Shown piece after piece: positions 8,646 through 18,011 of a DNA stretch of 41,235 bases (the stretch's first letter is position 1; each line of letters begins with the position of its first letter). The stretch lies in assembly GCA_021324635.1 (NCBI GenBank), contig JAJPIS010000092.1, positions 1 through 41,235 of the forward strand, given 5' to 3'. The position numbers and the translations under genes are program-made. This stretch comes from Gemmatimonadota bacterium. Its GTDB lineage: Bacteria; Gemmatimonadota; Gemmatimonadetes; Gemmatimonadales; Gemmatimonadaceae. The notes beneath the pieces are model-generated. The model had not been told where the DNA came from, searched no databases, and saw only the letters and a list, made by a program, of their open reading frames with translations.

Positions 8646-9966
8646 GGCGTCCCGTTGATGTCTCGGGTCGGCCCATCCCGGCCAACCACTCCTCGATCTT
8701 CACCGTCTCCTCCGACCCGTCGTCCAGGGCGCGGATGGTCGCCTCGCCCGCTTCCACCGCTGCCGGCCGCGCGATGACGATGTAGCGCGCTCCGGCCGCG
8801 GCCGCCGCCTTGAGCTGGCGCGCCAACGCTTGCGGCCTGAGGGCGTACTCCACGCTTCGTCCCCGTGCGCGCAGCTCGCGGGCGAGCGCCATCACCTCGG
8901 GCACGAGCGATGGGTCGTCGGCGGCGACCCAGAAGTCGAGCATCGGCGCCCCGTGCGCGAGCAGCCCTCGTGCCCGGAGCAGCTCCCCGAGCACGACATC
9001 TCCCATGCCGAACCCCAGCGCCGGGAGGTCGACCCCACCGATCGCCCCCAGCAGTCCGTCGTATCGCCCGCCACCGCACACGGCCCGCAGTTCGCGGCCC
9101 CGGTCGAAGATCTCGAAGACGATGCCCGTATAGTACGCGAGTCCACGCACGATCGAGAGGTCGAACTCGAGCCAATCGCCGGCCGCGCCGCCCAGCAGGG
9201 CGGCGACCGATGTCTGGTACCGCTCGACCGTCTCCCACGCCTCGACCGACGCCGCGCTCGCGGCGGGTCCGAGCGCGCCCAGTGGTCCCCGACCTTTGCT
9301 GGCGTGCACGCGCGCGATCAGGTCCCGGGCGGCGTCGGGGGACAGCCCGGCCGTGGTGAGCCGATCGACCGAGACCGCCGCCGGCTGCCGATCGAGCTTG
9401 TCGAGGACCGCGTAGACGGCCGGCACCGTGCCCTGCGCGACCCCGAGGTCGGCGAGGAAGGCGTTCAGGACCCGGCGGTCGGAGAATCGGACGACGAAGT
9501 CGTCGGGCCCGAGCCCGAAGGTGCGCACCATGTCGGCGGCGCAGGCGACGAGCTCCGCATCCGCCGAGACATCGCGTTCCCCCACGATGTCGACATTGAG
9601 CTGGAAGTGCTCGCGCAGCCGCCCCCGCTGCTGCCGCTCGTAGCGAAAGAGCTGGGGGATGGAGAACCACCGGACGGGCTTTCGCAGGGCCGACGCGCGG
9701 GCAGCGACCATCCGCGCCAGCGTCGGGGTCATCTCGGGCCGGAGCGCGACCGCCCGACCACCCTTGTCGGTGAAGTTGTAGAGCTGGCCGACGATCTCCT
9801 CGCCGCTCTTCTTCGTGTACAGCTCGGTGGGCTCGAGCGGCGGACCATCGTACTCGACGAACGCGTATCGGCGCGCCACATCGCGCCAGACGCGCGCGAT
9901 GTGCGCGCGTTCGGCAAACTCCTGCGGATAGAAATCGCGAAACCCGGGGAGCGCTCCGGTCGACAT
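8638..9966 (-). CDS. hisS: Histidyl-tRNA synthetase
   Basis: Class II synthetase charging tRNA-His; 442 residues, normal family length. Starts at ATG 9966 with [14 protein letters not shown], the usual HisRS N-terminus. Motif 2 is seen as [17 protein letters not shown] followed by [23 protein letters not shown]; the HisRS-specific motifs appear as [17 protein letters not shown] and [14 protein letters not shown], and motif 3 as [11 protein letters not shown]. The C-terminal anticodon domain follows (LDFWVAADD to IVIARP). A longer open frame runs upstream antisense-like through folC, but conserved sequence begins only at 9966. It is 8 bp behind folC and overlaps proS by 8 bp (ATGGCTGA). Confidence 0.97.
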   Translation of the reverse strand: MSTGALPGFRDFYPQEFAERAHIARVWRDVARRYAFVEYDGPPLEPTELYTKKSGEEIVGQLYNFTDKGGRAVALRPEMTPTLARMVAARASALRKPVRWFSIPQLFRYERQQRGRLREHFQLNVDIVGERDVSADAELVACAADMVRTFGLGPDDFVVRFSDRRVLNAFLADLGVAQGTVPAVYAVLDKLDRQPAAVSVDRLTTAGLSPDAARDLIARVHASKGRGPLGALGPAASAASVEAWETVERYQTSVAALLGGAAGDWLEFDLSIVRGLAYYTGIVFEIFDRGRELRAVCGGGRYDGLLGAIGGVDLPALGFGMGDVVLGELLRARGLLAHGAPMLDFWVAADDPSLVPEVMALARELRARGRSVEYALRPQALARQLKAAAAAGARYIVIARPAAVEAGEATIRALDDGSEETVKIEEWLAGMGRPETSTGRHG

Positions 9967-9974
9967 TGTGGAAC

Positions 9975-11336
9975 TTACCCGGCGAGCGGAGACAGCTGCA
10001 AGCGCGCCATCGCGTCGCCCACGGTGTGGAAGGACCCGGTGATGAGCACCGTCGCGCCTTCCGCGGCCGCGCGCGCGAGCGCGGCGTCGAAGTCGAGGAC
10101 GACATCGGCCGACCATCCACGCTCGGCGACGTAGTGCGCGGCGGTGGCCGGATCCCACTCGCGGCCGGCCGGCGCGGTCGGGGCCGTGGTCAGGACCAGG
10201 TGGGAGACCTCGGGAGCGAGCCGGTCGATGATCCCACGCCAGTCCTTGTCGGCGAGGACCGTGAGCAGCGCGACCACGGGACCCGGGGGCCGGACCGCCC
10301 GCAGCGTCTCCGCCAGCACGGCCGCGCCGTCGGGGTTGTGGGCGACATCGAAGATGTAGCGCCCGTGTCGTTGGAAGCGTCCCGGGAGGCGGACCCGCTC
10401 GAGCGCCGCGGCGGCGTCGCCGAGCGGCAGGGCATAGGGCGCACCCGCCGAGTCGAGCATCGCGAGCGCGAGCGCCGTGTTGGCCGCCTGGTGCGTCCCG
10501 GCGAGCGGCGTCCACAGCCGTGCCGTGCCAGTCGAGCCGGTCAGGGTGAACGAGGTGCCCCCACGCCCGTCGCTCGGACTCCCGCCGACACGGACATCGG
10601 AGGTCACGTACTCCTCGGTCACGAGCCGCACCGGCGAGGCGCCGGCGTCGTGGGCGAGCCGGGCGAGCAGCATCGCGATCGTGTGATCCCGCTCGCCGAT
10701 GACCGCCGACCGTCCGGCCTTGAAGATCCCGGCCTTCTCGGCCGCGATCGCCTCGCGCGTGTGCCCCAGGTACTCGACGTGGTCGATGCCGATCGAGGCA
10801 ATCCCGGCGGCGAGCGGGCGCACGACGTTGGTGGCGTCCAGGCGCCCGCCGAGGCCGACTTCGATGATCGCGACGTCCACGCCTGCCTCCGCGAACCACT
10901 CGAAGGCCATCGCCGTCGTCGCCTCGAAGAACGTCGCATGCCCGCGCTCGACGAGCTCGGCGCGCCGGGCGATCCAGTCCACGACGGCCTCCTCGGTGAT
11001 CGGCACGCCGTCGATCCGGATCCGCTCGCGGAAGTCCACCAGGTGTGGGGAGCTGTACACCCCCACGTGCCATCCCTCCGGCCGACCGCGCAGGAGCGCA
11101 TCGAGCGTCGCGCAGACGCTCCCCTTGCCGTTCGTCCCTCCGACGTGGAAGGCGCGGAGGTCGGCATGTGGGCGCCCGATCGCGTCCAGCAGGCGCTCCA
11201 TCCGCTCGAGTCCGAGCCGCCACTTGCCGGTCGTGCGGACGAAGAGGTAGTCGAGCGCCTCCCGGTAGGCGGAGGATGCCGTCAGCGCCACCGGAGCGCC
11301 GCCGCCGAGCGCGGTCGCGCTCAGGGCGACGTCCAC
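9975..11336 (-). CDS. folC: Folylpolyglutamate synthase / dihydrofolate synthase
   Basis: Mur-ligase-family enzyme adding glutamate to dihydropteroate and folates with ATP. About 453 residues. Features: N-terminal YLFVRTTGKWRLGLERME, the P-loop GGTNGKGSVCATL, VYSSPHLVDFRERIR, FFEATTAMAF, EVGLGGRLDATN, the GIDHVEYLGHTREAIAAEKA region that binds substrate, GIFK, and FDVAHNPDGAAVL in the C-terminal domain. The assigned GTG at 11336 lies 16 bp inside accD; the first 20 or so residues are not conserved, so the true start may be slightly later. accD-folC is a common bacterial gene pair. Confidence 0.95.
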   Translation of the reverse strand: MDVALSATALGGGAPVALTASSAYREALDYLFVRTTGKWRLGLERMERLLDAIGRPHADLRAFHVGGTNGKGSVCATLDALLRGRPEGWHVGVYSSPHLVDFRERIRIDGVPITEEAVVDWIARRAELVERGHATFFEATTAMAFEWFAEAGVDVAIIEVGLGGRLDATNVVRPLAAGIASIGIDHVEYLGHTREAIAAEKAGIFKAGRSAVIGERDHTIAMLLARLAHDAGASPVRLVTEEYVTSDVRVGGSPSDGRGGTSFTLTGSTGTARLWTPLAGTHQAANTALALAMLDSAGAPYALPLGDAAAALERVRLPGRFQRHGRYIFDVAHNPDGAAVLAETLRAVRPPGPVVALLTVLADKDWRGIIDRLAPEVSHLVLTTAPTAPAGREWDPATAAHYVAERGWSADVVLDFDAALARAAAEGATVLITGSFHTVGDAMARLQLSPLAG

Positions 11337-12193
11337 CCCGTGAGCGCCGGCTTGCCGCTCATGTGCCGCAGCAGCTGCCCCACCGCCTTCTTGAGGTCGC
11401 GGCGGTGCACGACGTCGTCCAGCATGCCGTGCTCCAGCAGGAACTCCGCGGTCTGGAACCCCTCGGGCAGATCCTGCCCGATCGTCTGCTTGATCACCCG
11501 CGGGCCGGCGAACCCGATCACCGCCCCCGGCTCGGCGAGGATCGCGTCACCGAGCATGGCGTAGCTGGCGCTCACCCCTCCGGTCGTCGGGTTGGTGAGG
11601 ATCGAGACGTAGGGGACGCGCCGCTCGCCCAGTTGCGACAGCATCGCCGACGCCTTGGCCATCTGCATGAGGGAGAGCACCCCCTCCTGCATGCGCGCGC
11701 CGCCGGACGCCGAGATCAGCACCAGCGGGTACTTCCGCTCCAGCGACCGCTGACCGAGCCGGGCGATCTTTTCCCCGACCACCGAACCCATGGATCCGCC
11801 CATGAACCCGAAGTCCATGACGCCGATGTTGACCGGCATGTCGCCAAGGGTGCCGGTGACGGCGATCATCGCGTCCTGGTCGCCCGCCGCTGCCGACGCC
11901 TTTTTCAGGCGCTGGGTGTACTCGGGGAAGCCCAGCGGGTCCGCCGACCGGAGCCCGACTTCCAGCTCCTTGCCGCTCCCCTCGTCGAGCATGATGCTGA
12001 CGTACTCGCGGGCCCGGATGCGGCGGTGGTAGTCGCACGCCGGGCAGACGTTCAGGTTGCGCGCGAACTTGTCCCGCAGGTCGGTATGCCCGCAGGCCTC
12101 GCACTTCTCCCAGACGTCGGGGGGGATCTCCAGCCGTTCGACGCTTTCGCGGCGGGGGCGGCGCGGCTTCTTGTCCTTTCGCCACCAAGACAT
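11321..12193 (-). CDS. accD: Acetyl-CoA carboxylase carboxyltransferase subunit beta
   Basis: Beta half of the carboxyltransferase that makes malonyl-CoA for fatty acid synthesis. The 290-residue protein has the zinc ribbon CEACGHTDL ... LNVCPACDYH, then the crotonase-like core: DPLGFPEYTQRL, MDFGFMGGSMGSVVGEK, ISASGGARMQEG, LTNPTTGGVSASYAMLGD, FAGPRVIKQTIGQDLPEGFQTAEFLLEHGMLD. AccA is not in this window. The biotin carboxylase and carrier at 34-37.6 kb might supply both this enzyme and the other carboxyltransferase, but that is inference. It is 25 bp behind rodA and overlaps folC by 16 bp. Confidence 0.97.
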   Translation of the reverse strand: MSWWRKDKKPRRPRRESVERLEIPPDVWEKCEACGHTDLRDKFARNLNVCPACDYHRRIRAREYVSIMLDEGSGKELEVGLRSADPLGFPEYTQRLKKASAAAGDQDAMIAVTGTLGDMPVNIGVMDFGFMGGSMGSVVGEKIARLGQRSLERKYPLVLISASGGARMQEGVLSLMQMAKASAMLSQLGERRVPYVSILTNPTTGGVSASYAMLGDAILAEPGAVIGFAGPRVIKQTIGQDLPEGFQTAEFLLEHGMLDDVVHRRDLKKAVGQLLRHMSGKPALTGWTSP

Positions 12194-12218
12194 TCCCCGA
12201 AATGTGCCCGGCCGGCGC

Positions 12219-13469
12219 TCAGATCGCCAGGGTGTCGGCCCGCCCCCGTCCTTCCCCGGAGATCCGGACGAGGATGCCGACCGCGAGCCAGCAGGCGAGC
12301 ATGAACGACCCGCCGTAGCTGAAGAACGGGAGCGGGATGCCGGTGATCGGCATCAGGTTCAGCGTCATGCCCACGTTCTCGCCGACGTGCACGAACCAAC
12401 TGGCGGCGAGCCCGAACGCGACCAGGCTGCTGAAGGTGTCGTTGGCCCGGGTGGCGATCCGGATCGCCCGCACGAAGAGGATCATGAAGAGCGTCAGCGC
12501 GACCGTCACCCCGATGAACCCGAGCTCCTCGCCGACGACGGAGAAGATGAAATCCGTGTGCTGGGCCGGGAGGAAGGCGAGGCGTTTCTGCGTCCCCATC
12601 GTGAACCCCTTCCCCAGCCAGCCACCCGACCCGATCGCCACCTGCGACTGGATCACGTGATACCCCGAGGCGCGCGGGTCGCTCGACGGGTCGAGAAAGA
12701 CCAGGAGCCGCTGGCGCTGGTACGGCTTGAGCTTTCGCTCCCAGATGATCGGCGCGATGATGCCCATGCAGACGTTCGCCAGCACCACCGAGATCCCCTC
12801 GACGAGATACGGGCGGTAGCGCCAGACGAGCACGATGAGCAGGAAGAACCAGGCACCCCAGAGCCAGGTGATCGACGCCGTCACCAGGCTCACGATCGGA
12901 CTCGCCAGCAGGACGAGCGTCAGCGTCGGCACGCCCACCCAGAACAGCATCGCGAACAGGATCCCGACGAAGACGATGCAACTGCCGAGATCCCCGGCGG
13001 CAAGGATCAGCATGATCGGCACCCCGACGACGAGCACCGGCCGCCAGAGGTCGACGAGCAGCTTGGGCGTCTCGCGCGTGCTCGCCAGCACGCGGGCCAG
13101 CATCAGCACGACCGTGATCTTCGCCAGCTCCGACGGCTGCCCGATGCGGTGGCCGCCGATCGTGAGCCAGCTCTTCGAGCTCGCCGCGTCACCCGCGCCG
13201 CTCCCCAGCACGAAGAGCGACGCGAGCACGACGAGCGTGGCGAGGTAGGACGGCCACGCCGCCCACTCGAAGAACCGGACCGAGGCGCGCGTCGTCAGAT
13301 AGGCCGCCACGACCGACACGGCGAGCCAGACGATCTGCGACCGGTACAGCCGGGCGACGACGGTGGGGACGTCGGTCTGCCCGGCCGAGTAGACCATGAG
13401 GATGCCGAAGACCGACAGCAGGAGCGCGAGCGCCACGAGCGGAAAGTCAGCGATGACCTTGCGCTGCAC
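12219..13469 (-). CDS. rodA: Rod-shape SEDS glycosyltransferase RodA
   Basis: SEDS-family peptidoglycan polymerase that works with PBP2 in side-wall elongation. The 416-residue protein has many membrane helices (first: FPLVALALLLSVFGILMVYS). Family landmarks seen are SKSWLTIGGHRIGQPSELAKI, the large extracytoplasmic loop with RLLVFLDPSSDPRASGYHVIQSQVAIGSGG, FLPAQHTDFIFSVVGEELGFIG, and the C-terminal VGMTLNLMPITGIPLPFFSYGGS. GTG start directly abuts the mrdA stop, so RodA and its partner PBP2 are translationally linked. accD follows after 25 bp. Confidence 0.97.
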   Translation of the reverse strand: MQRKVIADFPLVALALLLSVFGILMVYSAGQTDVPTVVARLYRSQIVWLAVSVVAAYLTTRASVRFFEWAAWPSYLATLVVLASLFVLGSGAGDAASSKSWLTIGGHRIGQPSELAKITVVLMLARVLASTRETPKLLVDLWRPVLVVGVPIMLILAAGDLGSCIVFVGILFAMLFWVGVPTLTLVLLASPIVSLVTASITWLWGAWFFLLIVLVWRYRPYLVEGISVVLANVCMGIIAPIIWERKLKPYQRQRLLVFLDPSSDPRASGYHVIQSQVAIGSGGWLGKGFTMGTQKRLAFLPAQHTDFIFSVVGEELGFIGVTVALTLFMILFVRAIRIATRANDTFSSLVAFGLAASWFVHVGENVGMTLNLMPITGIPLPFFSYGGSFMLACWLAVGILVRISGEGRGRADTLAI

Positions 13470-15248
13470 TCAACCCTCCGTCGGCGGCATGACCGTCGCC
13501 TGTGGCGTGACCTTGAGGTAGTGGGCGATGATGGCGCTCGCGAGTCGGGCAGCGTGGCCGCCGTGCCCGCCGAACTCGAGCATCACGGCGACGACGATCT
13601 TCGGGTGATCGGCCGGCGCAAAGCCGACGAACCAGGCGTGCGTCTTGGTGGGGTCGTCGGGATTCTGGGCGGAGCCGGTCTTCCCGGCGATCGCGAGCCC
13701 GTGGACCTGCTCGCCCGCGGCCGTTCCGCGCGTGAGGACGCCGGTCAGCGCCCGGCGCAACCCATCCATCTGAGTGTCGCTGAGCTGGAAGACGCGGGCC
13801 CGGACGGGCTCCTGCCGGCGCACGATCGTCGGCCGCGCCTCCTCGCCGTCGGTGGCGAGGGCGGTGTAGAAGCGCGCCATGCTGGCGACCGTCTGCGCGT
13901 TCTCCCCCTGCCCGATGGCGAGATTGAGCACCACGGAGGTGTTCCAGCCACGCGGGCCGAACCGCTTGTTGTAGTAGTTGACCGAATACGGGAAGAGCGG
14001 CGCCGACTCGTTGGGGAGATCGATGCCCGTGCGTTCCCGGAAGCCGAGCGCGACCCCACCGCCCACCAGCCGCTCGATCCCGATCTTGAGCCCGAGCTGG
14101 TAGAAGTAGACGTCGCACGACACCTCGATGGCGCGCGCGAGCGTGATGTTCCCATGACCATGCGGGTCCCAGCAATGGAAGTACCGGTTGCCGAACTGGA
14201 ATCCGCCCGTGCACGGCACCGGCATCATGTCGTCGAGGGTCGCGATCCCGTTCTCGAGCGCGTAGGTCGCCGTCGCCAGCTTCCACGTCGAACCCGGGGG
14301 GTAACGCGCCTGGATGACCTTGTTGTACAACGGCCGCCGAGGGTCGGTCGTCAGGGCACGCCAGTAGTCGGCCGGGATCCCACCGATGAACCGATTGGGG
14401 TCGAAGGTCGGTGCGCTGTGGAGGGCCAGGACGTCGCCCGTCTCCGGGTCGAGCGCGATCGCGCCGCCCTGGAGCGTGTCGCCGAACAGCGAGACGACGA
14501 GCCGCTGGAGATCGAGATCGATGTTGGTGTAGAGCGGGGCCGGTGATTCGGGGAGGATGTCCGCCCGGGCGCCGGCGTCGCGCACGACGCGGCCGCGGGC
14601 GTCGACTTCGACGAACCGCGTCCCCTCACGCCCGCGGAGTCGACTCTCGTACTCCTTCTCGAGGCCGCCCTTCCCGACCTGTTGGCCGGCCTTGTAGCCG
14701 CGGTAGGCCCGCGAGGCGAGCTCCGCCTCGGTGATCTCGCCCGTGTACCCGACGAACGACGCCACGGCCGCGCCGTCGGGGTAGTGGCGCTTGGGTGCCG
14801 ACTGGATGATCAGGCCGGGGAACTCGACCCGATGCTCCTCGAGCACCGAGACGATGTCGAACGACGCGTCGGCCAGGATGGCGGTCGGGCGATTGGGGGC
14901 GCGGCGGTAGCGGCGAACGGCGAGCTCGATCTGATCGGCCGAGAGCGGGATCGTCTCCCCGAGGCGCCGCAGCATGGCGCGGAGGGAATCGGCGGTCGGA
15001 GCCAGCACCGACACCGAGTAGCCCGGGACGTTCTCGGCGATGACCCGGCCATTCCGGTCGTAGATGATCGCGCGCGGCGCGGGCAGCGGGACTTCCCGCA
15101 GCCGGTTGGTCTCGCTCTGGAGCACGTACTGCGAGTTCTCCAGGACCTGGGTCCGGAAGAACGCGCCCAGCAGGAGCACGAACGCGGCGGCGAGGCCCAT
15201 CGTCGCGACCTGGCCGCGCCGCGCGACGTCGTTGGGATGAAAGCTCAC
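13470..15248 (-). CDS. mrdA: Penicillin-binding protein 2, elongasome transpeptidase
   Basis: Class B PBP that cross-links new side-wall peptidoglycan. The 592-residue protein has one N-terminal membrane anchor (MGLAAAFVLLLGAFFRTQVL), the dimerisation/allosteric region (APRAIIYDRNGRVIAENVPGYSVSV split by linkers), and the transpeptidase domain. Active-site motifs are PPGSTWK (SxxK serine), EVSCD (the SxN-type motif, with Asp as the third residue) and AGKTGSAQ (KTG). Residue stretches VGYTGEIT and KGGLEKEYESRLRG are typical. It lies 21 bp after mreD and is immediately followed by rodA. Confidence 0.97.
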   Translation of the reverse strand: MSFHPNDVARRGQVATMGLAAAFVLLLGAFFRTQVLENSQYVLQSETNRLREVPLPAPRAIIYDRNGRVIAENVPGYSVSVLAPTADSLRAMLRRLGETIPLSADQIELAVRRYRRAPNRPTAILADASFDIVSVLEEHRVEFPGLIIQSAPKRHYPDGAAVASFVGYTGEITEAELASRAYRGYKAGQQVGKGGLEKEYESRLRGREGTRFVEVDARGRVVRDAGARADILPESPAPLYTNIDLDLQRLVVSLFGDTLQGGAIALDPETGDVLALHSAPTFDPNRFIGGIPADYWRALTTDPRRPLYNKVIQARYPPGSTWKLATATYALENGIATLDDMMPVPCTGGFQFGNRYFHCWDPHGHGNITLARAIEVSCDVYFYQLGLKIGIERLVGGGVALGFRERTGIDLPNESAPLFPYSVNYYNKRFGPRGWNTSVVLNLAIGQGENAQTVASMARFYTALATDGEEARPTIVRRQEPVRARVFQLSDTQMDGLRRALTGVLTRGTAAGEQVHGLAIAGKTGSAQNPDDPTKTHAWFVGFAPADHPKIVVAVMLEFGGHGGHAARLASAIIAHYLKVTPQATVMPPTEG

Positions 15249-15269
15249 CCGCTCGTCCCGCTGGTCGGG

Positions 15270-15758
15270 TTACGCGCCGGACGGCTCGAGGAGCGGCCGC
15301 ATCAGGACGAGCAGGACAATGCCGGCGCCCGCCGTCGCGGCGGCCGAGAGCGGCGCCCAGACGAAGACCTCCTGGGCCAGCTCGACGCCATGCCGCTGGT
15401 GCTCCGCGAGCACGTACACGATCGCGTACGCCCAGCGTCCGGCGAAGAAGAAGAACCCGTTCAGCGCCAGGTTGTCGGCGAAGAACGCCGCCTTGAGCCA
15501 CGACGCCGCGAACGCGACGCCGCTCATCCCGAGCGCGCCCGCCCCGAACGCGCCGGGCGTGAGCGAGTCGGCCAGGAGCCCGAGCACACACCCCAGCACC
15601 GCCGCGGTCCCGGGCCGCACCCGCACGGCCACCAGCAGCAGCGCGATCAGCAGGAAGTCGATCTCGGCGTGCCAGCCGAGGAGCGGTCGCACGGAGAAGT
15701 GCAACACGACGAGCAGCAGGAACGCGATGACCGTGCGAACGATCCCGATCGGGCTCAC
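15270..15758 (-). CDS. mreD: Rod-shape membrane protein MreD
   Basis: A 162-residue, strongly hydrophobic protein with about five membrane helices (VRTVIAFLLLVVLHFSV, LLIALLLVAV, AVLGCVLGLLADSL, FAASWLKAAFF and a long C-terminal AGAGIVLLVLM). The sequence GLLADSLTPGAFGAGALG fits the conserved MreD loop. MreD links MreC and the PBP2/RodA pair in the elongasome. Start is the GTG at 15758, overlapping the mreC stop by 4 bp (GTGA). Identification rests on topology, length and position between mreC and mrdA. Confidence 0.9.
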   Translation of the reverse strand: MSPIGIVRTVIAFLLLVVLHFSVRPLLGWHAEIDFLLIALLLVAVRVRPGTAAVLGCVLGLLADSLTPGAFGAGALGMSGVAFAASWLKAAFFADNLALNGFFFFAGRWAYAIVYVLAEHQRHGVELAQEVFVWAPLSAAATAGAGIVLLVLMRPLLEPSGA

Positions 15759-16738
15759 GGCTGCGCGGCGCTCCTGCTGGCGCTGGTGGAGTCGCTGTCG
15801 GTGGAATCGTCCGGCACGTCGGGGACGGTGTCCCGCGGCAGGACGAACGGCCCGGATCGGTGGAGCACGGAGTCGCCGGGCAAGGGGCCGCGGTGCCGGG
15901 CCGAGTCACCGGCCCAGACGGTCTGTACGCCGGCGACGACGCGACGCGGCTCGAGGACCAGCACCGATGAGATATCGTATGGCTGGACCGCCGGCTGGAC
16001 GAGGTACGTTCGCGCCCACCCTTCGGAGGTCTTGAGCTCGCTGATGATCCTGCCGACCGGGATGCCGCGCGGGTAGACGCCCCCGACGCCGGAGCTGACG
16101 ATCGGCGTGCCCGGCGCCAGCGCCGCGCTGAGCTGCACGCCGCTCAGCTCCAGCAAGTACCGCTCGGGGACGGAGCCCAGGTGCGCCTTGACGATCCCGA
16201 AGGCGCTGCCGTCGGCCGACATCGCGCTGACGCGGAAGTCCGGGTGCGCCCAGATGATCGCGAGGCTCATCGTCGGGTCCACCGTCTCCACCATCCCGAC
16301 GAGGCCCTCGGCGGCCACCACCGGCGCGAACGGCCGCACGCCGGAGCGGGACCCACGCGTCAGCGTGACGGTGAACTCCTCGCCGAGGGCGCGGCTATGG
16401 AGCGCTTCGGCCGGAACGAATCCCCAGCCGAGCGCGTGGCCCAGCCCGAGCGTGCGCCGCAGGCGGTCGTTCTCGGCCTCGAGCTCGGGGACCAGCAGGG
16501 CGCGGAGCGCGACGCTGTCGCGCACCGTCGTCTCGGCGTCGTGCCGGACGAGCGCCGTGCGGCCCAGCTCCGCGTTCCGTTGGAGCGTGACGAGCGGGGC
16601 GATGAACGTTCGACGCAGGGTGGCGGCGAGCGGATCGCGGAGGTGTGCAGGCAACGCGAGCGCCGCAAATGCAACAAAGGCGGAGACCGCCAGGAGGGCG
16701 ACGTCCGCGCGAGTTCCGCTGGCGACGGCGCGCGCCAC
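15755..16738 (-). CDS. mreC: Rod-shape protein MreC
   Basis: Periplasmic scaffold that activates PBP2 in the elongasome. The 327-residue protein has an N-terminal anchor (VALLAVSAFVAFAALAL), a coiled region (ELEAENDRLRRTLGL) and the MreC beta-barrel core (TVTLTRGSRSGVRPFAPVVAAEGLVGMVETVDP, given here in pieces: RGSRSGV, VVAAEGLVGMV, LSGVQLSAALAPGTPIVSSG, YPRGIPVGRI). The C-terminus adds a serine/threonine/aspartate-rich tail (PDVPDDSTDSDSTSASRSA) that is not part of the fold. 23 bp after mreB; overlaps mreD by 4 bp. Confidence 0.95.
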   Translation of the reverse strand: MARAVASGTRADVALLAVSAFVAFAALALPAHLRDPLAATLRRTFIAPLVTLQRNAELGRTALVRHDAETTVRDSVALRALLVPELEAENDRLRRTLGLGHALGWGFVPAEALHSRALGEEFTVTLTRGSRSGVRPFAPVVAAEGLVGMVETVDPTMSLAIIWAHPDFRVSAMSADGSAFGIVKAHLGSVPERYLLELSGVQLSAALAPGTPIVSSGVGGVYPRGIPVGRIISELKTSEGWARTYLVQPAVQPYDISSVLVLEPRRVVAGVQTVWAGDSARHRGPLPGDSVLHRSGPFVLPRDTVPDVPDDSTDSDSTSASRSAAQP

Positions 16739-16761
16739 CGATCAGCTCACGCGCAGAGGGC

Positions 16762-17805
16762 TCAACTGCTGAGGACCGACCAGTACTTGTCCTCGTCATC
16801 CAGGATCCGTCCCGTCCCGCGCACCACGCATGTCAGCGGGTCCTCGTCCACGTGGATCGGGAGGCTCGTTTCCTGGCTGAGGAGCAGGTCGAGTCCGCGG
16901 ATCAGGGCGCCGCCGCCCGTCATGACGATCCCTCGATCGACGATGTCGCTGGCGAGCTCGGGGGGCGTGATCTCGAGCGCCCGCCGCACGGCGTCGACGA
17001 TCTGCTGGATCGGTTCCTGGATCGCCTCGCGGATCTCGGCCGAGTGCACGCGGACGGTCTTGGGGATACCGGAGACGAGGTCACGACCCTTGACCTCCAT
17101 CTCGCGCTCCTCGCCGACGGGCGCCGCCGACCCGATCTGGATCTTGATCAGCTCTGCCGTCGGCTCGCCGATCAGCAGGTTGTAGTTCTTGCGCATGAAC
17201 TGGACGATCGAGATGTCCAGCTCATCCCCGCCGGTGCGGATCGAGGTGTCGCTCACGATCCCGGACAGCGCGATGACGGCGATCTCGGTCGTCCCGCCGC
17301 CGATGTCGATCACCATGTTGCCCGTCGGCGTCTCGACCGGCAGGCCGACCCCGATGGCGGCCGCCATCGGCTCGGCCACCATGAAGACCTCCTTGGCCCC
17401 TGCCCCGAGGGCCGAGTCTCGCACCGCGCGCTTCTCGACCTCGGTGATCCCCGACGGCACGCAGACGATCACGCGCGGCTTCACCTTGAACACGTGGTTC
17501 TCGATGATGAGCGTCAGGAAGTAGCGGAGCATCTTCTCGGTGATGTCGAAGTCGGCGATCACGCCGTCCTTCATCGGCCGGACCGCGAGCACGCCGTCCG
17601 GCGTGCGCCCCAGCATGCGTTTGGCCTCGAGTCCCACGCCCTTGATCTTCTTCGTCTCGCGGTCGATCGCGACGACGGAGGGCTCGTTGAGGACGATCCC
17701 CTCTCCCTTCACATAGACGAGCGTGTTCGCGGTGCCGAGATCGACGGCGATCGCGTTCGCGGGAAAGAGGGACCGCGATCCCGTCTTGAGGAAAGGCCAA
17801 CGCAT
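16762..17805 (-). CDS. mreB: Actin-like rod-shape protein MreB
   Basis: Cytoskeletal ATPase that guides side-wall synthesis. The 347-residue protein shows phosphate-1 IAVDLGTANTLVYVKGEG, connect-1 and phosphate-2 (VIDIGGGTTEIAVIALSG), adenosine motif IVMTGGGALIRGLD, and the conserved HVFKVKPRVIVCVPSGITEVEKRAV segment in pieces (KPRVIVCVPSG, EVEKRAV). I start at ATG 17805 (MRWPFLKTGS); an in-frame extension to 17850 is arginine/proline-rich and unlikely. It is the first gene of the twelve-gene run to guaA and has a promoter candidate at 17917-17945. The 206 bp between it and ald holds no gene. Confidence 0.97.
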   Translation of the reverse strand: MRWPFLKTGSRSLFPANAIAVDLGTANTLVYVKGEGIVLNEPSVVAIDRETKKIKGVGLEAKRMLGRTPDGVLAVRPMKDGVIADFDITEKMLRYFLTLIIENHVFKVKPRVIVCVPSGITEVEKRAVRDSALGAGAKEVFMVAEPMAAAIGVGLPVETPTGNMVIDIGGGTTEIAVIALSGIVSDTSIRTGGDELDISIVQFMRKNYNLLIGEPTAELIKIQIGSAAPVGEEREMEVKGRDLVSGIPKTVRVHSAEIREAIQEPIQQIVDAVRRALEITPPELASDIVDRGIVMTGGGALIRGLDLLLSQETSLPIHVDEDPLTCVVRGTGRILDDEDKYWSVLSS

Positions 17806-17897
17806 CACGTCTATGGTCTCGCGTCCAAGCGCCGGAGCCGGCGGCCGCACGCCGGTCGGAGGAGCGTCTATGGCAAACAGGGCATGCCGCGCGCGCG

Positions 17898-17933
17898 GGG
17901 GCGCGGTGCGAGCGGTAAGCTAGCCCGCGCCCC
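17898..17933. other. GC-rich hairpin upstream of mreB
   Basis: Nine-base perfect inverted repeat, GGGGCGCGG (17898-17906) and CCGCGCCCC (17925-17933), enclosing 18 nt that include the proposed mreB -10 box. No T run follows in either direction. It could be an end structure for ald transcripts or a DNA-level regulatory site; not decided by sequence. Confidence 0.4.
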
Positions 17934-17945
17934 GATGACGATCAA
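17917..17945 (-). promoter_or_regulatory. Putative promoter for the mreB operon
   Basis: Read on the minus strand: TTGATC (17945-17940), 17 bp, TAGCTT (17922-17917). The same -10 hexamer and spacing occur before rplM. Predicted leader about 100 nt before ATG 17805. Confidence 0.4.
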
Positions 17946-18011
17946 GGCATTGCTTTGATACAGGCCCACATCGTCGCGACCGAGATCGATCGCCGCGAGC
18001 CCTGGCGTGAC

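Noticed and set aside
8638-11223. An apparent fusion of hisS with 400 upstream residues
   Set aside because: The upstream part is the wrong frame of folC; HisRS similarity starts at ATG 9966.
12057-14546. An 829-codon plus-strand open frame across accD, rodA and mrdA
   Set aside because: It is rich in Arg, His, Asp and Glu without any domain and lies antisense to three clear genes; long antisense frames are expected at this GC content.
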